Positions 16,195 to 24,010 are shown, numbered from the stretch's first letter. The stretch is 36,912 bases of DNA from Bacteroidia bacterium (GCA_030430845.1 JAUIKE010000077.1:1-36912), one strand, 5' to 3'. Program-made: numbers and translations. Notes: generated from the letters alone by a model not told the origin.

Positions 16195-16842
16195 TCACAT
16201 TTTAAACTTCTTTCTTTTTCTTTTACTTTTCTCCTCCGGCTTAGTTCCCTCTCCTTCTTGCTGGGGCATCACATCGAGCCTTGGAAAGAACTCCTGCATA
16301 TTCTTTTGAAGTTCTTCCAAGCTGGGGAAAAGCTTCTGTAAGTCTTCCATACCCTCCATTTTCATATCAGGGCCAAAAAAAGGAGACATATTAAAGCCAT
16401 CCATATTGAAGTTAAAGGACTCCGATCTAGGCTGCGGCTGCTGGATGATCCCATCGGGATTGGGTAGCACGATCACCTCACGGGGCAGAGTTTCCAATAC
16501 TCCTTCTTCTGATTCAATACTGGCAGCTTCGATGTAGTAATTGCCAATCTCACGCGGGCGGAGGTAATAGGTATAGGTTACCTTCTGGCTCACTTGCCCA
16601 TTCATGATACTCATGCTGGAAGAAGTATTCGGGCCACTGACGACTTCAAATTCGTCAAAGGTGGGCGGCAAAAAGTTAGTTCCTTCCGCATTTTCCAGTG
16701 AAAAGGCCACGGTAAAATAGTTATTCATTAAAACCGAATCTGAACTGACCTCCATGGTGAATTTCGGCCCATCCTGAGCCATGAGGTGGCTTCCCATCAT
16801 AAAAGCCACACATCCGATGATAAGGGTTAGCTTCTTTTTCAT
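16195..16842 (-). CDS. Short BatD-like protein (N-terminal domain only)
   Basis: This 215-residue exported protein (signal MKKKLTLIIGCVAFMMGSHL, then MAQ) carries one BatD-type beta domain: YFTVAFSLENAEGTNFLPPTF, FEVVSGPNTSSSMSIMNGQ and YTYYLRPREIGNYYI align almost line by line with residues 35-105 of BatD (YFEVSFTLKNAEGDQFRPPSF and onward). It then diverges into a Met/Phe/Pro-rich segment and a strongly basic end (KSKRKRKKFKM), with no membrane helix. It is an intact tandem partial duplication of batD rather than a broken gene, since it keeps its own start and stop and lies in the operon. It may compete with or cap BatD. Confidence 0.85.
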   Translation of the reverse strand: MKKKLTLIIGCVAFMMGSHLMAQDGPKFTMEVSSDSVLMNNYFTVAFSLENAEGTNFLPPTFDEFEVVSGPNTSSSMSIMNGQVSQKVTYTYYLRPREIGNYYIEAASIESEEGVLETLPREVIVLPNPDGIIQQPQPRSESFNFNMDGFNMSPFFGPDMKMEGMEDLQKLFPSLEELQKNMQEFFPRLDVMPQQEGEGTKPEEKSKRKRKKFKM

Positions 16843-16861
16843 AGTTACAGATTTAAAAGTC

Positions 16862-16902
16862 TTATGAAGAGGTATCCGCCTCCGGCGGATACCTCTTCAT
16901 AA
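16862..16902. repeat. Perfect palindrome between the short batD paralogue and batC
   Basis: Arms of 19 bp (16862-16880 and 16884-16902) enclose loop TCC. It occupies most of the 70-bp gap inside the operon, just upstream of the short batD start at 16842. The tip ATCCGCC/GGCGGAT recurs at 9120-9136 and 22082-22100. Confidence 0.8.
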
Positions 16903-16912
16903 TTTTTATTTT

Positions 16913-17647
16913 TTACCAATCTTTCTTTGGTTTGTTAGGCTTTGCATCCGCCTTACGGATTTTTTCCTGTACCTTTTGTTCCTCTCGTTCCATGATTTCG
17001 AGCAGCTTACGAGCCTCTTCTTTGGTCAGCGGTCGTTCTTCCTGCTGCTGGGCCTCGTCCTGATTTTGTTGGCTTTCCTCCTCCCCTTGTTGCTGTTGTT
17101 GTTGCTGCTGATCCTGTTCTTGCTGTTGCTGTTGCTGCTGCTGTTGTTGTTGTTGGTCTTGCTCTTGCTGTTCGTCCTGATTTTGAGGTTGTTGTTCCGA
17201 ATTCTCCGGTGGAGGCTGCTGCAATTGCAGCTGGCGCTTAGCCAGGGCCAGATTATATTTTGTTTGCTGATCGGACGGGTTGATGCGGAGGGAGTTCTTG
17301 TAAGCCTCTATGCTTTTTTCGTATTCCTGGCCGTTATACAAGGCATTGCCCAGGTTGTGATAGGCCCTGGATCGTTCCTGATCATTCCGGGCGGCCGACA
17401 AGGCTTCTTCGTATTGCTTAACTGCTTCATTGAAGCGCTCCTGCCGGTAGATGGCGTTGCCGAGATTGTAGTTGGCCTTCGCGCTTCTTTTATCCTGTAG
17501 GGCCCGACGGTACTCTTCCTCTGCCTTGGTATAATCTTCGCCTTTATAGTTTTTATCTCCCTTGCGCAAATGCTTATGCGCCTGTTGGGAAAACCCGGCA
17601 GCCGTCATAAAAAGTAGCATTCCTAAAGTTAGATATAGTAATTTCAT
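16913..17647 (-). CDS. batC: BatC-type tetratricopeptide protein with polyglutamine tract
   Basis: This 244-residue protein has a signal peptide (MKLLYLTLGMLLFMTAAGFS), then about three TPR units (about 30-135: KNYKGEDYTKAEEEYRRAL, KANYNLGNAIYRQERFNEAV, RAYHNLGNALYNGQEYEKSI), and a long low-complexity region (about 150-205) that is almost all Gln with Glu and Asp. It ends with a charged helix (TKEEARKLLEIMEREEQKV) and KPNKPKKDW, typical of BatC. TPR proteins of this cluster are thought to scaffold the Bat complex. The CAG/CAA-coded Gln tract could vary in length. Its start is 338 bp from the batB stop. Confidence 0.88.
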   Translation of the reverse strand: MKLLYLTLGMLLFMTAAGFSQQAHKHLRKGDKNYKGEDYTKAEEEYRRALQDKRSAKANYNLGNAIYRQERFNEAVKQYEEALSAARNDQERSRAYHNLGNALYNGQEYEKSIEAYKNSLRINPSDQQTKYNLALAKRQLQLQQPPPENSEQQPQNQDEQQEQDQQQQQQQQQQQQEQDQQQQQQQQGEEESQQNQDEAQQQEERPLTKEEARKLLEIMEREEQKVQEKIRKADAKPNKPKKDW

Positions 17648-17703
17648 GTATTCTAGTGTTCAAGTTAATTCAAGCTGCGAATAGCTCACAATTGAATAAT
17701 TTT

Positions 17704-17767
17704 TTTCATTACAACGGATAAATAGGTTGCGGCGGCCGCCGCAACCTATTTATCCGTTGTAATGAAA
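17704..17767. repeat. 64-bp perfect palindrome upstream of batC
   Basis: The two 32-bp halves are exact complements with no spacer; the centre is GGCGGCCGCC (17731-17740). Weaker outer arms (TTCAAGCTGCGA-like on the left, TCGCAACTTGAG-like on the right at about 17667-17797) extend the symmetry. It lies about 57 bp before the batC start. Confidence 0.85.
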
Positions 17768-17839
17768 TTTATCTTTTGTACATCGCAACTTGAGTTAGTT
17801 AATATATTTCATATTTGGCGTCTTTGCAGCTTTTTAAAA

Positions 17840-17964
17840 AAAATTTAACGCCGCTGCCAGTAATATGTTTTTTGGAGGCGGTTTAATGAAAAAAACGAAG
17901 TTTTTTTCATTAAACCGCCTCCAAAACAAAATTACCGTTTGTGTTCGGTTTCCCAACCGAACAC
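17840..17964. repeat. Foldback repeat family, copy D, plus hairpin, between batB and batC
   Basis: A 57-bp palindrome (17870-17926, loop 17897-17899) is preceded by a diverged form of the family leader (GCTGCCAGTAATATG). A second hairpin lies at 17941-17964 (GTGTTCGGTT with its complement, loop TCCC), 22 bp downstream of batB on the coding strand; it may stop or slow transcription between batB and batC. With the palindrome at 17704-17767 this accounts for most of the 338-bp gap. Confidence 0.75.
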
Positions 17965-17985
17965 TGCCGGGCCCGCCAGCCCCAC

Positions 17986-19017
17986 TCACTCCTTAAACAA
18001 ATCCTTCCCTGCAAAATATTTATTCTTCCGATAATGCAGCAAAAACTCAATCAGGATCAACAGCACGGCCGGAAAAAGGAAAAACTGAAAATAGCTGTTG
18101 TACTCATCAAAAATACGTTGCTCCAACTCCCTTTTCTCCAACTGATCAACACGCTGGCGCAAGGCCGCGATCACCTCATCACTTTCATTGGCCAGGTTGA
18201 AATAAGTTCCTTCTCCCTCTTTAGCCACGTCCCGCAGCATTTGTTCGTTGAGTTGCGAGCGGACAGGGTTGCCAGTCTCGTCTCTTTTATAATCGGCTCT
18301 TCCATTCACGGAGATGGGAATGAAACTTCCCTCTTCAGTTCCGACGCCAATGGTAAAAACGATCAGTCCGTTCGCATTGGCGGTTTGTACTCTTTGAATG
18401 GCTTCCGGCTCATGGTTTTCTCCATCCGAAATAACGATGAGCACTTTATGGCTGGTATTCTCTTCCGGATAGGAACGCTCCGCAAGATCCACTGCATCGG
18501 CAATGGCGGTACCCTGAGTGGCAGCGAGATTGGGATTAGCCGAACGGAGCATTAAGTCCATGGCAGCATAGTCCGTTGTCAGCGGCACCTGTAAATAGGC
18601 ATTACCGGCAAAGAGGATCAGGCCCAGCCGTTCGCCGACTAATTTCTCATTGAGGTCGCGGGCAAAGCGCTTGGCTCGTTCCAGGCGATTGGGAACATAA
18701 TCCTGTGCCATCATACTCTGAGAAATGTCCAGCGCAATAAATACATCCACGCTTTTACGATTCACCTTCCTCGTCTTGGTACCCATTTGGGGGTTAGCCC
18801 AGCCAATTCCCAATAACAACAAGGCAAATATCAGGATGCCAAACTTCAAACCCAGCTTGTACTTCGAGCGCTCCGGCATGAGCCGCTGCACCAATTCAGT
18901 ATTTCCCAACAGACGCATCCTTCTCTTGCGGGCAAGCATCGCCGCCGCAAATAGCAGAACCAGTACCGGTATAATGGCCAGTATGTATAAATGCTCCGGA
19001 TGCTCAAATCTTATCAT
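17986..19017 (-). CDS. batB: BatB, VWA-domain membrane protein
   Basis: The likely start is the ATG at 19017 (MIRFEHPEHLYILAIIPVLV), giving 343 residues; a longer frame runs back to 19074 but would be coded across the palindrome at 19029-19078. The protein has two N-terminal helices (about 10-30 and 58-74), a von Willebrand A domain (about 88-280) with the metal-binding DxSxS as Asp97-Ile-Ser99-Gln-Ser101, and a C-terminal helix (FFLFPAVLLILIEFLLHY). This is the BatA/BatB architecture, predicted to bind partners in the periplasm through the metal site. Downstream of batA in the cluster. Confidence 0.93.
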   Translation of the reverse strand: MIRFEHPEHLYILAIIPVLVLLFAAAMLARKRRMRLLGNTELVQRLMPERSKYKLGLKFGILIFALLLLGIGWANPQMGTKTRKVNRKSVDVFIALDISQSMMAQDYVPNRLERAKRFARDLNEKLVGERLGLILFAGNAYLQVPLTTDYAAMDLMLRSANPNLAATQGTAIADAVDLAERSYPEENTSHKVLIVISDGENHEPEAIQRVQTANANGLIVFTIGVGTEEGSFIPISVNGRADYKRDETGNPVRSQLNEQMLRDVAKEGEGTYFNLANESDEVIAALRQRVDQLEKRELEQRIFDEYNSYFQFFLFPAVLLILIEFLLHYRKNKYFAGKDLFKE

Positions 19018-19028
19018 AAATATTTTTT

Positions 19029-19078
19029 TTAAGTGGAGGGTATTTGGCGGCAGCTGCCGCCAAATACCCTCCACTTAA
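19029..19078. repeat. 50-bp perfect palindrome between batA and batB
   Basis: The two 25-bp halves are exact complements centred on CAGCTG (19051-19056) with no spacer. It nearly fills the 64-bp gap between the batA stop and the batB start. Confidence 0.85.
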
Positions 19079-19081
19079 TTC

Positions 19082-20083
19082 TTAGGGTAATGCTCTAAAG
19101 ACGGTATACCTCAAAAGCAATTCCAGTATTAATAAAAACAAGCCTAGAGCAGCAAACAGGTAAAACTCTTCGCTGTATCTCCTGATGGTCGTTACTTCTA
19201 TCTCAGTTTTTTCTAACTCATCGATTTTACTATAAATTTCCTCCAGGCCTTCTTTGGAAGTCGCTCTAAAATAAGCGCCCCCCGTCATTTCGGCAATCTC
19301 TTTAAGCAATTGCTCATCGATCTCCACCCGCGCCAGCCCGAAAATATAACGGCCATCACTGCGGACACTTACCGGCGTGAGCGCCTCCCCTACCGAGCCG
19401 ATCCCGATGGTATAAACTTTTACATCGAACTGACTGGCGATCTGGGCGGCGGTCATCGGCTGGATATAGCCGGAGTTGTTCACACCATCCGTCAACAGGA
19501 TCACCACCTTACTGACTGATTCGCTATCTTTCAATCGATTTACGGCAGTGGCCAGCCCCATCCCGATGGCAGTCCCATCTTCAAGAATACCGCATTTCAG
19601 GTTTTCTAAAAAGTCTTTAACCACACCATGGTCTGTAGTCAACGGACATTGGGTGAAGGCCTCTCCGGAAAAAACGGCCAGGCCGATGCGGTCGTAGGGC
19701 CTTTTATCTACAAACTGTGCGGCCACATCCTTACTCACCTCCAAACGGTCGGGCGTAAAGTCCCTGGCCAGCATACTGCTCGATAGGTCCATCACCATAA
19801 CGATATCAATCCCTTCTGCCTTGATGTTCTCTTCTTTCAGACTTTCCTGTGGGCGGGCCAGTGCGATCACCAGCAGGGTAAAGGCCAAGGCCCTCATAAT
19901 CGGCAAGGCGACTCTGAACCTGGCGCGCCAGGAACGAATGTCTCGTATTCCTTCCAGGGACGGCATATCCATTGTAGGGTATCTTTCCCTATAACGACGA
20001 TAATACCAGATCCCTACCGCCGGCAGTGCCAGCAGTAACAGAAAAAACTCGGGATTTACGAAATTGTAGTTGGCTATCGTCAC
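19082..20083 (-). CDS. batA: BatA, VWA-domain membrane protein
   Basis: This 333-residue protein begins NPEFFLLLLALPAVGIWYY (helix 1), has a second helix (about 62-78), a von Willebrand A domain (about 92-285) with DxSxS as Asp99-Leu-Ser101-Ser-Ser103 and the later ILLTDGVNNSG element, and a C-terminal helix (YLFAALGLFLLILELLL). It is a paralogue of BatB and pairs with it in the family model. Tandem repeats occupy the gap between it and the preceding gene. Confidence 0.94.
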   Translation of the reverse strand: MTIANYNFVNPEFFLLLLALPAVGIWYYRRYRERYPTMDMPSLEGIRDIRSWRARFRVALPIMRALAFTLLVIALARPQESLKEENIKAEGIDIVMVMDLSSSMLARDFTPDRLEVSKDVAAQFVDKRPYDRIGLAVFSGEAFTQCPLTTDHGVVKDFLENLKCGILEDGTAIGMGLATAVNRLKDSESVSKVVILLTDGVNNSGYIQPMTAAQIASQFDVKVYTIGIGSVGEALTPVSVRSDGRYIFGLARVEIDEQLLKEIAEMTGGAYFRATSKEGLEEIYSKIDELEKTEIEVTTIRRYSEEFYLFAALGLFLLILELLLRYTVFRALP

Positions 20084-20128
20084 TATTAGCTATTTAGTTA
20101 TTTGGTTATTATGTTACTTATTCACTAG

Positions 20129-20220
20129 CCCCGCTCGGGGCAGTTTCCCGCTTTGGGCAGTTTCCTAACCCGCTTTGGGCAGTTTCCTAACTGCCCAATA
20201 CCAGGTCGGCCAGTTTCCTA
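20129..20220. repeat. 22-bp tandem repeat between the BatD-like gene and batA
   Basis: Two exact 22-bp units (20147-20168 and 20169-20190; CCCGCTTTGGGCAGTTTCC plus TAA) are flanked by a related unit (20129-20146) and a partial one (20204-20220, GGCCAGTTTCCTA). The last unit overlaps the stop codon of the minus-strand gene ending at 20218. Confidence 0.8.
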
Positions 20221-21183
20221 CCCGCCCAACGAATCTTCCTCCGCTTCCTCCACCACAAGCTCCTCCTTCGTATCCAGAACAAACTTCCGTGCCAGGTCAA
20301 ACATTTCCTGATGCCATTCGCGAGGCGGCTCCGCCTTGGCGAATTTAACTAGGTCAGCCGTTTGCAACAGACGCTCCAGGTCAGGATACCAGCTTTTCGG
20401 TACGATTCGAACAGGCTGTAATTTAACGCCCAGCATAATCTCGAAAGTAGTAGATTCCAAGGCTCGTATGTCAAAGCGGCGCTCCAAATAAGAACGCAGG
20501 ATGTAGGTCAGTTCTGTGTGAAAAGCTTTGATCTCTCCGGATTGCCAGAGCCCCTTGGCCTGAAGAGCATCCAGGCGTTCCAGGGCGATGACATGAGCCG
20601 GCCGATCATCCACCGGCTCCACTTCTACTTCTTCCGGTTTCCGCTTGCGGCGGATGAACCAGATAATCAAGCCGATCAAAAATATCAGCCCGAGACCGGC
20701 AGCCAGGTAAGGCAGAAAGTCCCAAAATGAAATGGGCTCGGATATAATGTCTTTAATGGGTTGTAAGGCCAGGGAGTCTGTTTCGATGGGATAAGTACGC
20801 ACCATCAGGGCCAATTGTTCGGATTGGATCTGCCCCTGACTTCCCTGATAATCATACCGAATAGGAACAGAAGGGATGAAGTGATAGCCAGAATCAAAAG
20901 AAGTAAGGATGATGTCCTGCTCTACAATGATCTCCTCTTTATTATAAATGGTATCAATCGGCTCTGCCCGGATGACCTCTATCTTAGGCTCTGACTCAAT
21001 GGCGGATAGATCAATATTCTGCACCTTCAAGTCAGGTACATGGCTGAGCTGTAGCTTCATTCGTACCTGGTCTCCGATCAAGATATTGGCACTGTCGAGC
21101 TTAGCTGTCACCTTGATCTGGCCGTGTGCTTGTACCAGCCCGCTTAATAATACGATCAATATGACTAACAGCTTTCCCTTCAT
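20218..21183 (-). CDS. BatD-like membrane protein of the bat cluster
   Basis: This 321-residue protein has a signal peptide (residues 1-20), a beta-sandwich domain (about 24-135) similar in style to BatD (KVTAKLDSANILIGDQVRMK), one transmembrane helix (about 155-177, YLAAGLGLIFLIGLIIWFI) and a helical cytoplasmic domain like DUF4381 (ALERLDALQAKGLWQSGEIK, FHTELTYILRSYLERRF). Such a protein regularly sits between DUF58 and batA in Bacteroidota. Its ATG overlaps the DUF58 stop by one base (TAATG), so the two are translationally coupled. An extension of the acidic tail (VVEEAEEDSLGG) reaches the repeats at 20220. Confidence 0.85.
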   Translation of the reverse strand: MKGKLLVILIVLLSGLVQAHGQIKVTAKLDSANILIGDQVRMKLQLSHVPDLKVQNIDLSAIESEPKIEVIRAEPIDTIYNKEEIIVEQDIILTSFDSGYHFIPSVPIRYDYQGSQGQIQSEQLALMVRTYPIETDSLALQPIKDIISEPISFWDFLPYLAAGLGLIFLIGLIIWFIRRKRKPEEVEVEPVDDRPAHVIALERLDALQAKGLWQSGEIKAFHTELTYILRSYLERRFDIRALESTTFEIMLGVKLQPVRIVPKSWYPDLERLLQTADLVKFAKAEPPREWHQEMFDLARKFVLDTKEELVVEEAEEDSLGG

Positions 21184-22052
21184 TAACTGGATCGTTTTTT
21201 GAAAAATTGGAGTAATGCGTTTACATAGGATTCATTGGTGCGAATGCTGACATAGTCGGCTCCGCTTTTCAGGAAGGTTGACTTAAAATAAGCCTCATGA
21301 TCCTTAAACCATTGCTGATGCTGCTTGCGTACTCTCTTTGAACTGGTATCCAGCCAGTGCATTTTTCCTGTTTCGGCATCTACCACCCGAATGAGTCCTA
21401 CATCGGGCAGTTTTTCTTCCCTGGGGTCGAGTAAGTGAACCCCTACAATATCATGCTTCCGGGCAGCGATCCGTAAGGGAGACTCATATCCTTTTGTCAA
21501 AAAATCAGATAAAACGAAGCAGATGCTGCGTTTTTTGATCACGTTATTGAAGTATTCCAAAGTTTTCCCAATATTCGTCCCTTGGTGTTTCGGCTGAAAA
21601 TCAATCAACTCCCGGATAATTCTTAATATGTGCTGCCTTCCTTTTTTCGGCGGAATAAACATTTCTACCTCACTGGAAAAAAAGATGATGCCTACCTTAT
21701 CATTGTTATTGATAGCTGAAAAAGCCAGGAGCGCACAAATTTCTGTGATGACTTCACTCTTAAATTGATTGACCGTACCGAAATAAGAAGAGCCGCTGAC
21801 ATCCACCAGCAACATAACCGTCAATTCTCTTTCTTCTTCAAAAACCTTGACGTGTGGGTCTCCTGTTCTTGCCGTTACATTCCAGTCAATATTTCTGACG
21901 TCGTCGCCAAACTGATAGGCCCGGACTTCGCTGAAGGACATTCCCCTTCCCTTGAAAGCACTGTGGTACTCCCCCGAGAAGATGTGCTTGCTCAGGCCCT
22001 TGGTCTTAATTTCAATCTTGCGGACTTTTCTCAGTAACTCACTGGTTTCCAT
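21183..22052 (-). CDS. DUF58 domain protein
   Basis: The likely start is ATG at 22052 (METSELLRKVRKIEIKTKGL), giving 289 residues; an in-frame ATG at 22079 lies within the palindrome at 22065-22117. It carries the DUF58 signature GDDVRNIDWNVTARTG and VKVFEEERE and a VWA-like fold with DxSxS as Asp84-Val-Ser86-Gly-Ser88. DUF58 proteins follow moxR in these clusters, are soluble or membrane-associated, and are thought to be MoxR partners. Confidence 0.94.
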   Translation of the reverse strand: METSELLRKVRKIEIKTKGLSKHIFSGEYHSAFKGRGMSFSEVRAYQFGDDVRNIDWNVTARTGDPHVKVFEEERELTVMLLVDVSGSSYFGTVNQFKSEVITEICALLAFSAINNNDKVGIIFFSSEVEMFIPPKKGRQHILRIIRELIDFQPKHQGTNIGKTLEYFNNVIKKRSICFVLSDFLTKGYESPLRIAARKHDIVGVHLLDPREEKLPDVGLIRVVDAETGKMHWLDTSSKRVRKQHQQWFKDHEAYFKSTFLKSGADYVSIRTNESYVNALLQFFKKRSS

Positions 22053-22064
22053 ACAGTCGGTTTG

Positions 22065-22117
22065 TTTTTTAGGGAGCATTTCATCCGCCTGAGGCGGATG
22101 AAATGCTCCCTAAAAAA
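22065..22117. repeat. 53-bp palindrome between moxR and the DUF58 gene
   Basis: Arms of 26 bp (22065-22090 and 22092-22117) are exact complements around position 22091. The ends are T6/A6, so on either strand it resembles an intrinsic terminator, yet it lies inside the moxR-to-DUF58 gap (82 bp) and could only attenuate the operon. Confidence 0.8.
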
Positions 22118-22134
22118 AATCCTATAATTTTTCC

Positions 22135-23130
22135 CTATGGTACTTCAATAGTATCCAACACCTTATTAATGATATCTTCTGCATCTATTTCTTCTGCTTC
22201 CGCCTCATACGTCAGGCCGATACGATGGCGCATCACATCATGGCATACATTGCGTACATCTTCCGGTATTACATATCCCCTTCTTTTGATAAAAGCCAGG
22301 GCTTTGGCAGCCAAAGCCAGGTTAATACTGGCACGCGGAGAGCCTCCATAGTTGATGAGATGCTCCAGGTTGCGGAGACCGTAATCAGCCGGATTCCGGG
22401 TAGCAAAAACAATATCAAGAATATAGCGCTCGATTTTTTCGTCCATATATACCTTACGAACAGAGGAACGAGCTTTGATAATCGTTTTCGGATCTACTAC
22501 AGGAGTCACCTCGTCAAAATTTTCATCACTCAGATTACGACGGATAATTTCCTGTTCTTCCTCTTTCGTGGGATAGGTGATCTTCACTTTCAGCATAAAA
22601 CGGTCGACCTGTGCTTCCGGAAGCGGGTAAGTACCTTCCTGTTCGATCGGGTTTTGGGTAGCCAGTACCAAAAAGGGTTCTTCCAACTTGAAAGTTTCCG
22701 TTCCGATGGTCACCTGGCGTTCCTGCATGGCTTCCAGCAAAGCAGACTGTACTTTCGCAGGTGCCCGGTTAATTTCATCCGCCAGAATAAAATTGGCAAA
22801 AATAGGACCTTTACTCACCGAAAACTCACTTTTGCTGGGATTGTAGATCATCGTACCGATGATATCGGCCGGCAAAAGGTCGGGCGTAAACTGGATACGG
22901 CTGAAATCCGCCTTGATTGCACGAGCCAGCGTTTTTATCGCCAATGTTTTGGCCAAGCCGGGCAGACCTTCGAGCAAAACATGCCCCTTAGTCAATAAGC
23001 CCAGCATCAGTCGCTCGATCATATGATCCTGACCGACGATTACCTTGCGCGTCTCGGAATTGAGTTCATCAATAAAGGCACTGTCCAGAAAGATTTGTTG
23101 GTTAAGTGCTTCAATGTCCACTGTATGCAT
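22135..23130 (-). CDS. moxR: MoxR-type AAA+ ATPase
   Basis: This 331-residue AAA+ protein has the MoxR form of the Walker A motif (GLPGLAKT, 55-62), Walker B with DEINRAPAKVQSALLEAMQE, sensor 1 (LATQNPIEQEGTYPLPEAQ) and the second-region segment RNPADYGL. MoxR ATPases act as chaperones for VWA-domain proteins, here BatA, BatB and DUF58. It is the first gene of the cluster; the 246-bp region upstream to 23376 is AT-rich and has no promoter box I can defend. Confidence 0.96.
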   Translation of the reverse strand: MHTVDIEALNQQIFLDSAFIDELNSETRKVIVGQDHMIERLMLGLLTKGHVLLEGLPGLAKTLAIKTLARAIKADFSRIQFTPDLLPADIIGTMIYNPSKSEFSVSKGPIFANFILADEINRAPAKVQSALLEAMQERQVTIGTETFKLEEPFLVLATQNPIEQEGTYPLPEAQVDRFMLKVKITYPTKEEEQEIIRRNLSDENFDEVTPVVDPKTIIKARSSVRKVYMDEKIERYILDIVFATRNPADYGLRNLEHLINYGGSPRASINLALAAKALAFIKRRGYVIPEDVRNVCHDVMRHRIGLTYEAEAEEIDAEDIINKVLDTIEVP

Positions 23131-23376
23131 ACTGAAAGTAGTTTGGAGTTGATCACCATCTAATTTTAGTGGCCCACAAATTTGCTAATTTTTTTCTACT
23201 CTACATAACGATCCCTTATTATGCCGGCCGCTTTTAAAATAGCTTTAATGCATCTTAACACTGCTTAACGTTTGAAGGCCTGGGCAAAAAATGACACTCG
23301 CCACAAAAAAGACTACTGATCACAAAAAAATTGAGGATTTCTTATTTAATCTTTTCATTTGAAAGAAAAAATCAAC

Positions 23377-23626
23377 ATGAAAGTACCGTTTTTTCTATTT
23401 GCGCTATTTGGACTAAGCTGCTTTTCTATTAACCCATCCTTCGGACAGCGAACTTTTGCAGACTTCCAGTTTCAAGGAAAAAAGCATGAATATGCCGTCC
23501 AACTTCCCGCAAATTTTACTCGAACTGGACGTCAATAGTCGTATTGAAATCATCAAAAACGGAAAGCATGTACTGTCCGAATTGATCGGTGCCGGATTTC
23601 TGGAAAAAGCGCACCGATTGCGATGA
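23377..23626 (+). pseudogene. Broken secreted-protein gene with a frame change
   Basis: From ATG at 23377 a 53-residue frame encodes a good signal peptide (MKVPFFLFALFGLSCFSINP, then SFGQ) and a short mature part (TFADFQFQGKKHEYAVQLP), ending at TAG 23538. The neighbouring frame, open from before 23486 to TGA 23626, continues with protein-like sequence (LLELDVNSRIEIIKNGKHVL, SELIGAGFLEKAHRLR). A shift at about 23490-23520 would join the two. I take this as a gene fragment disabled by a frameshift and probably shortened, rather than two real small genes. It is followed by a heptamer repeat. Confidence 0.4.
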
Positions 23627-23630
23627 GATC

Positions 23631-23686
23631 CCTCGTCCTTCGACCTTCGACCTTCGACCCTCGCCCTTCGCCCCTCGTCCTTCTCA
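23631..23686. repeat. 7-bp tandem repeat, eight units
   Basis: Eight consecutive heptamers of the form CYTCGNC (CTTCGAC three times in a row, others CCTCGTC, CCTCGCC, CTTCGCC, and a last CTTCTCA) run into the stop codon of the minus-strand gene at 23684. Copy number could vary by slippage. Confidence 0.8.
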
Positions 23687-24010
23687 CTGAATCGTATCCG
23701 GCAAAAAGGGCTTAACCGGCGTAGAATCTTTCAGCATCTTCTTCTCTGGCGCTATTGGCTTATGTGGAATCGGAGGCCTGGTAATGGTATCTTTTGCCAT
23801 TTTAGCTTCCACGAAGAGAATGGAATCGGCCAGGCGGTTGGCCTCGCGGATCAGGCCATCCCAGCAGCGCTCTTCGCGAATACTTTTATAGTTGTTGATT
23901 CGCTCCTGGAGGGCTTCATCCATGAGTTGTTTTACGATCGCCTCCTTATCATAAGAAGGCTGGCAGGCAAAGGCCATAAAGAGGAGTGGAAAAAGTAGTT
24001 GCTTCCTCAT
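23684..24010 (-). CDS. Small lipoprotein downstream of lptB (second)
   Basis: The likely start is the ATG at 24010 (MRKQLLFPLLFMAFAC), giving 108 residues with a lipobox cysteine at position 16; an upstream ATG at 24022 would overlap the previous gene. After a charged helical part (YDKEAIVKQLMDEALQERIN, EERCWDGLIREANRLADSIL) the protein ends in a Pro/Lys-rich tail. No family is recognised. It lies 1 bp after the upstream lipoprotein gene and shares its layout: lipobox, helix with a Cys followed within about ten residues by Leu/Trp, and an ADSI or VDSI motif. A distant paralogy is likely. Envelope location is inferred. Confidence 0.75.
   Translation of the reverse strand: MRKQLLFPLLFMAFACQPSYDKEAIVKQLMDEALQERINNYKSIREERCWDGLIREANRLADSILFVEAKMAKDTITRPPIPHKPIAPEKKMLKDSTPVKPFLPDTIQ

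Noticed and set aside
16976..17500. 174-residue plus-strand frame rich in leucine
   Set aside because: It is the reverse complement of the CAG/CAA glutamine tract and TPR repeats of batC; leucine runs are a by-product of the tract.
17941..18555. 204-residue plus-strand frame
   Set aside because: It is opposite the end of batB and begins in an intergenic hairpin; no recognisable features.
22225..22998. 257-residue plus-strand frame
   Set aside because: It lies wholly opposite moxR, which has all AAA+ motifs; no signal or domain seen on the plus strand.
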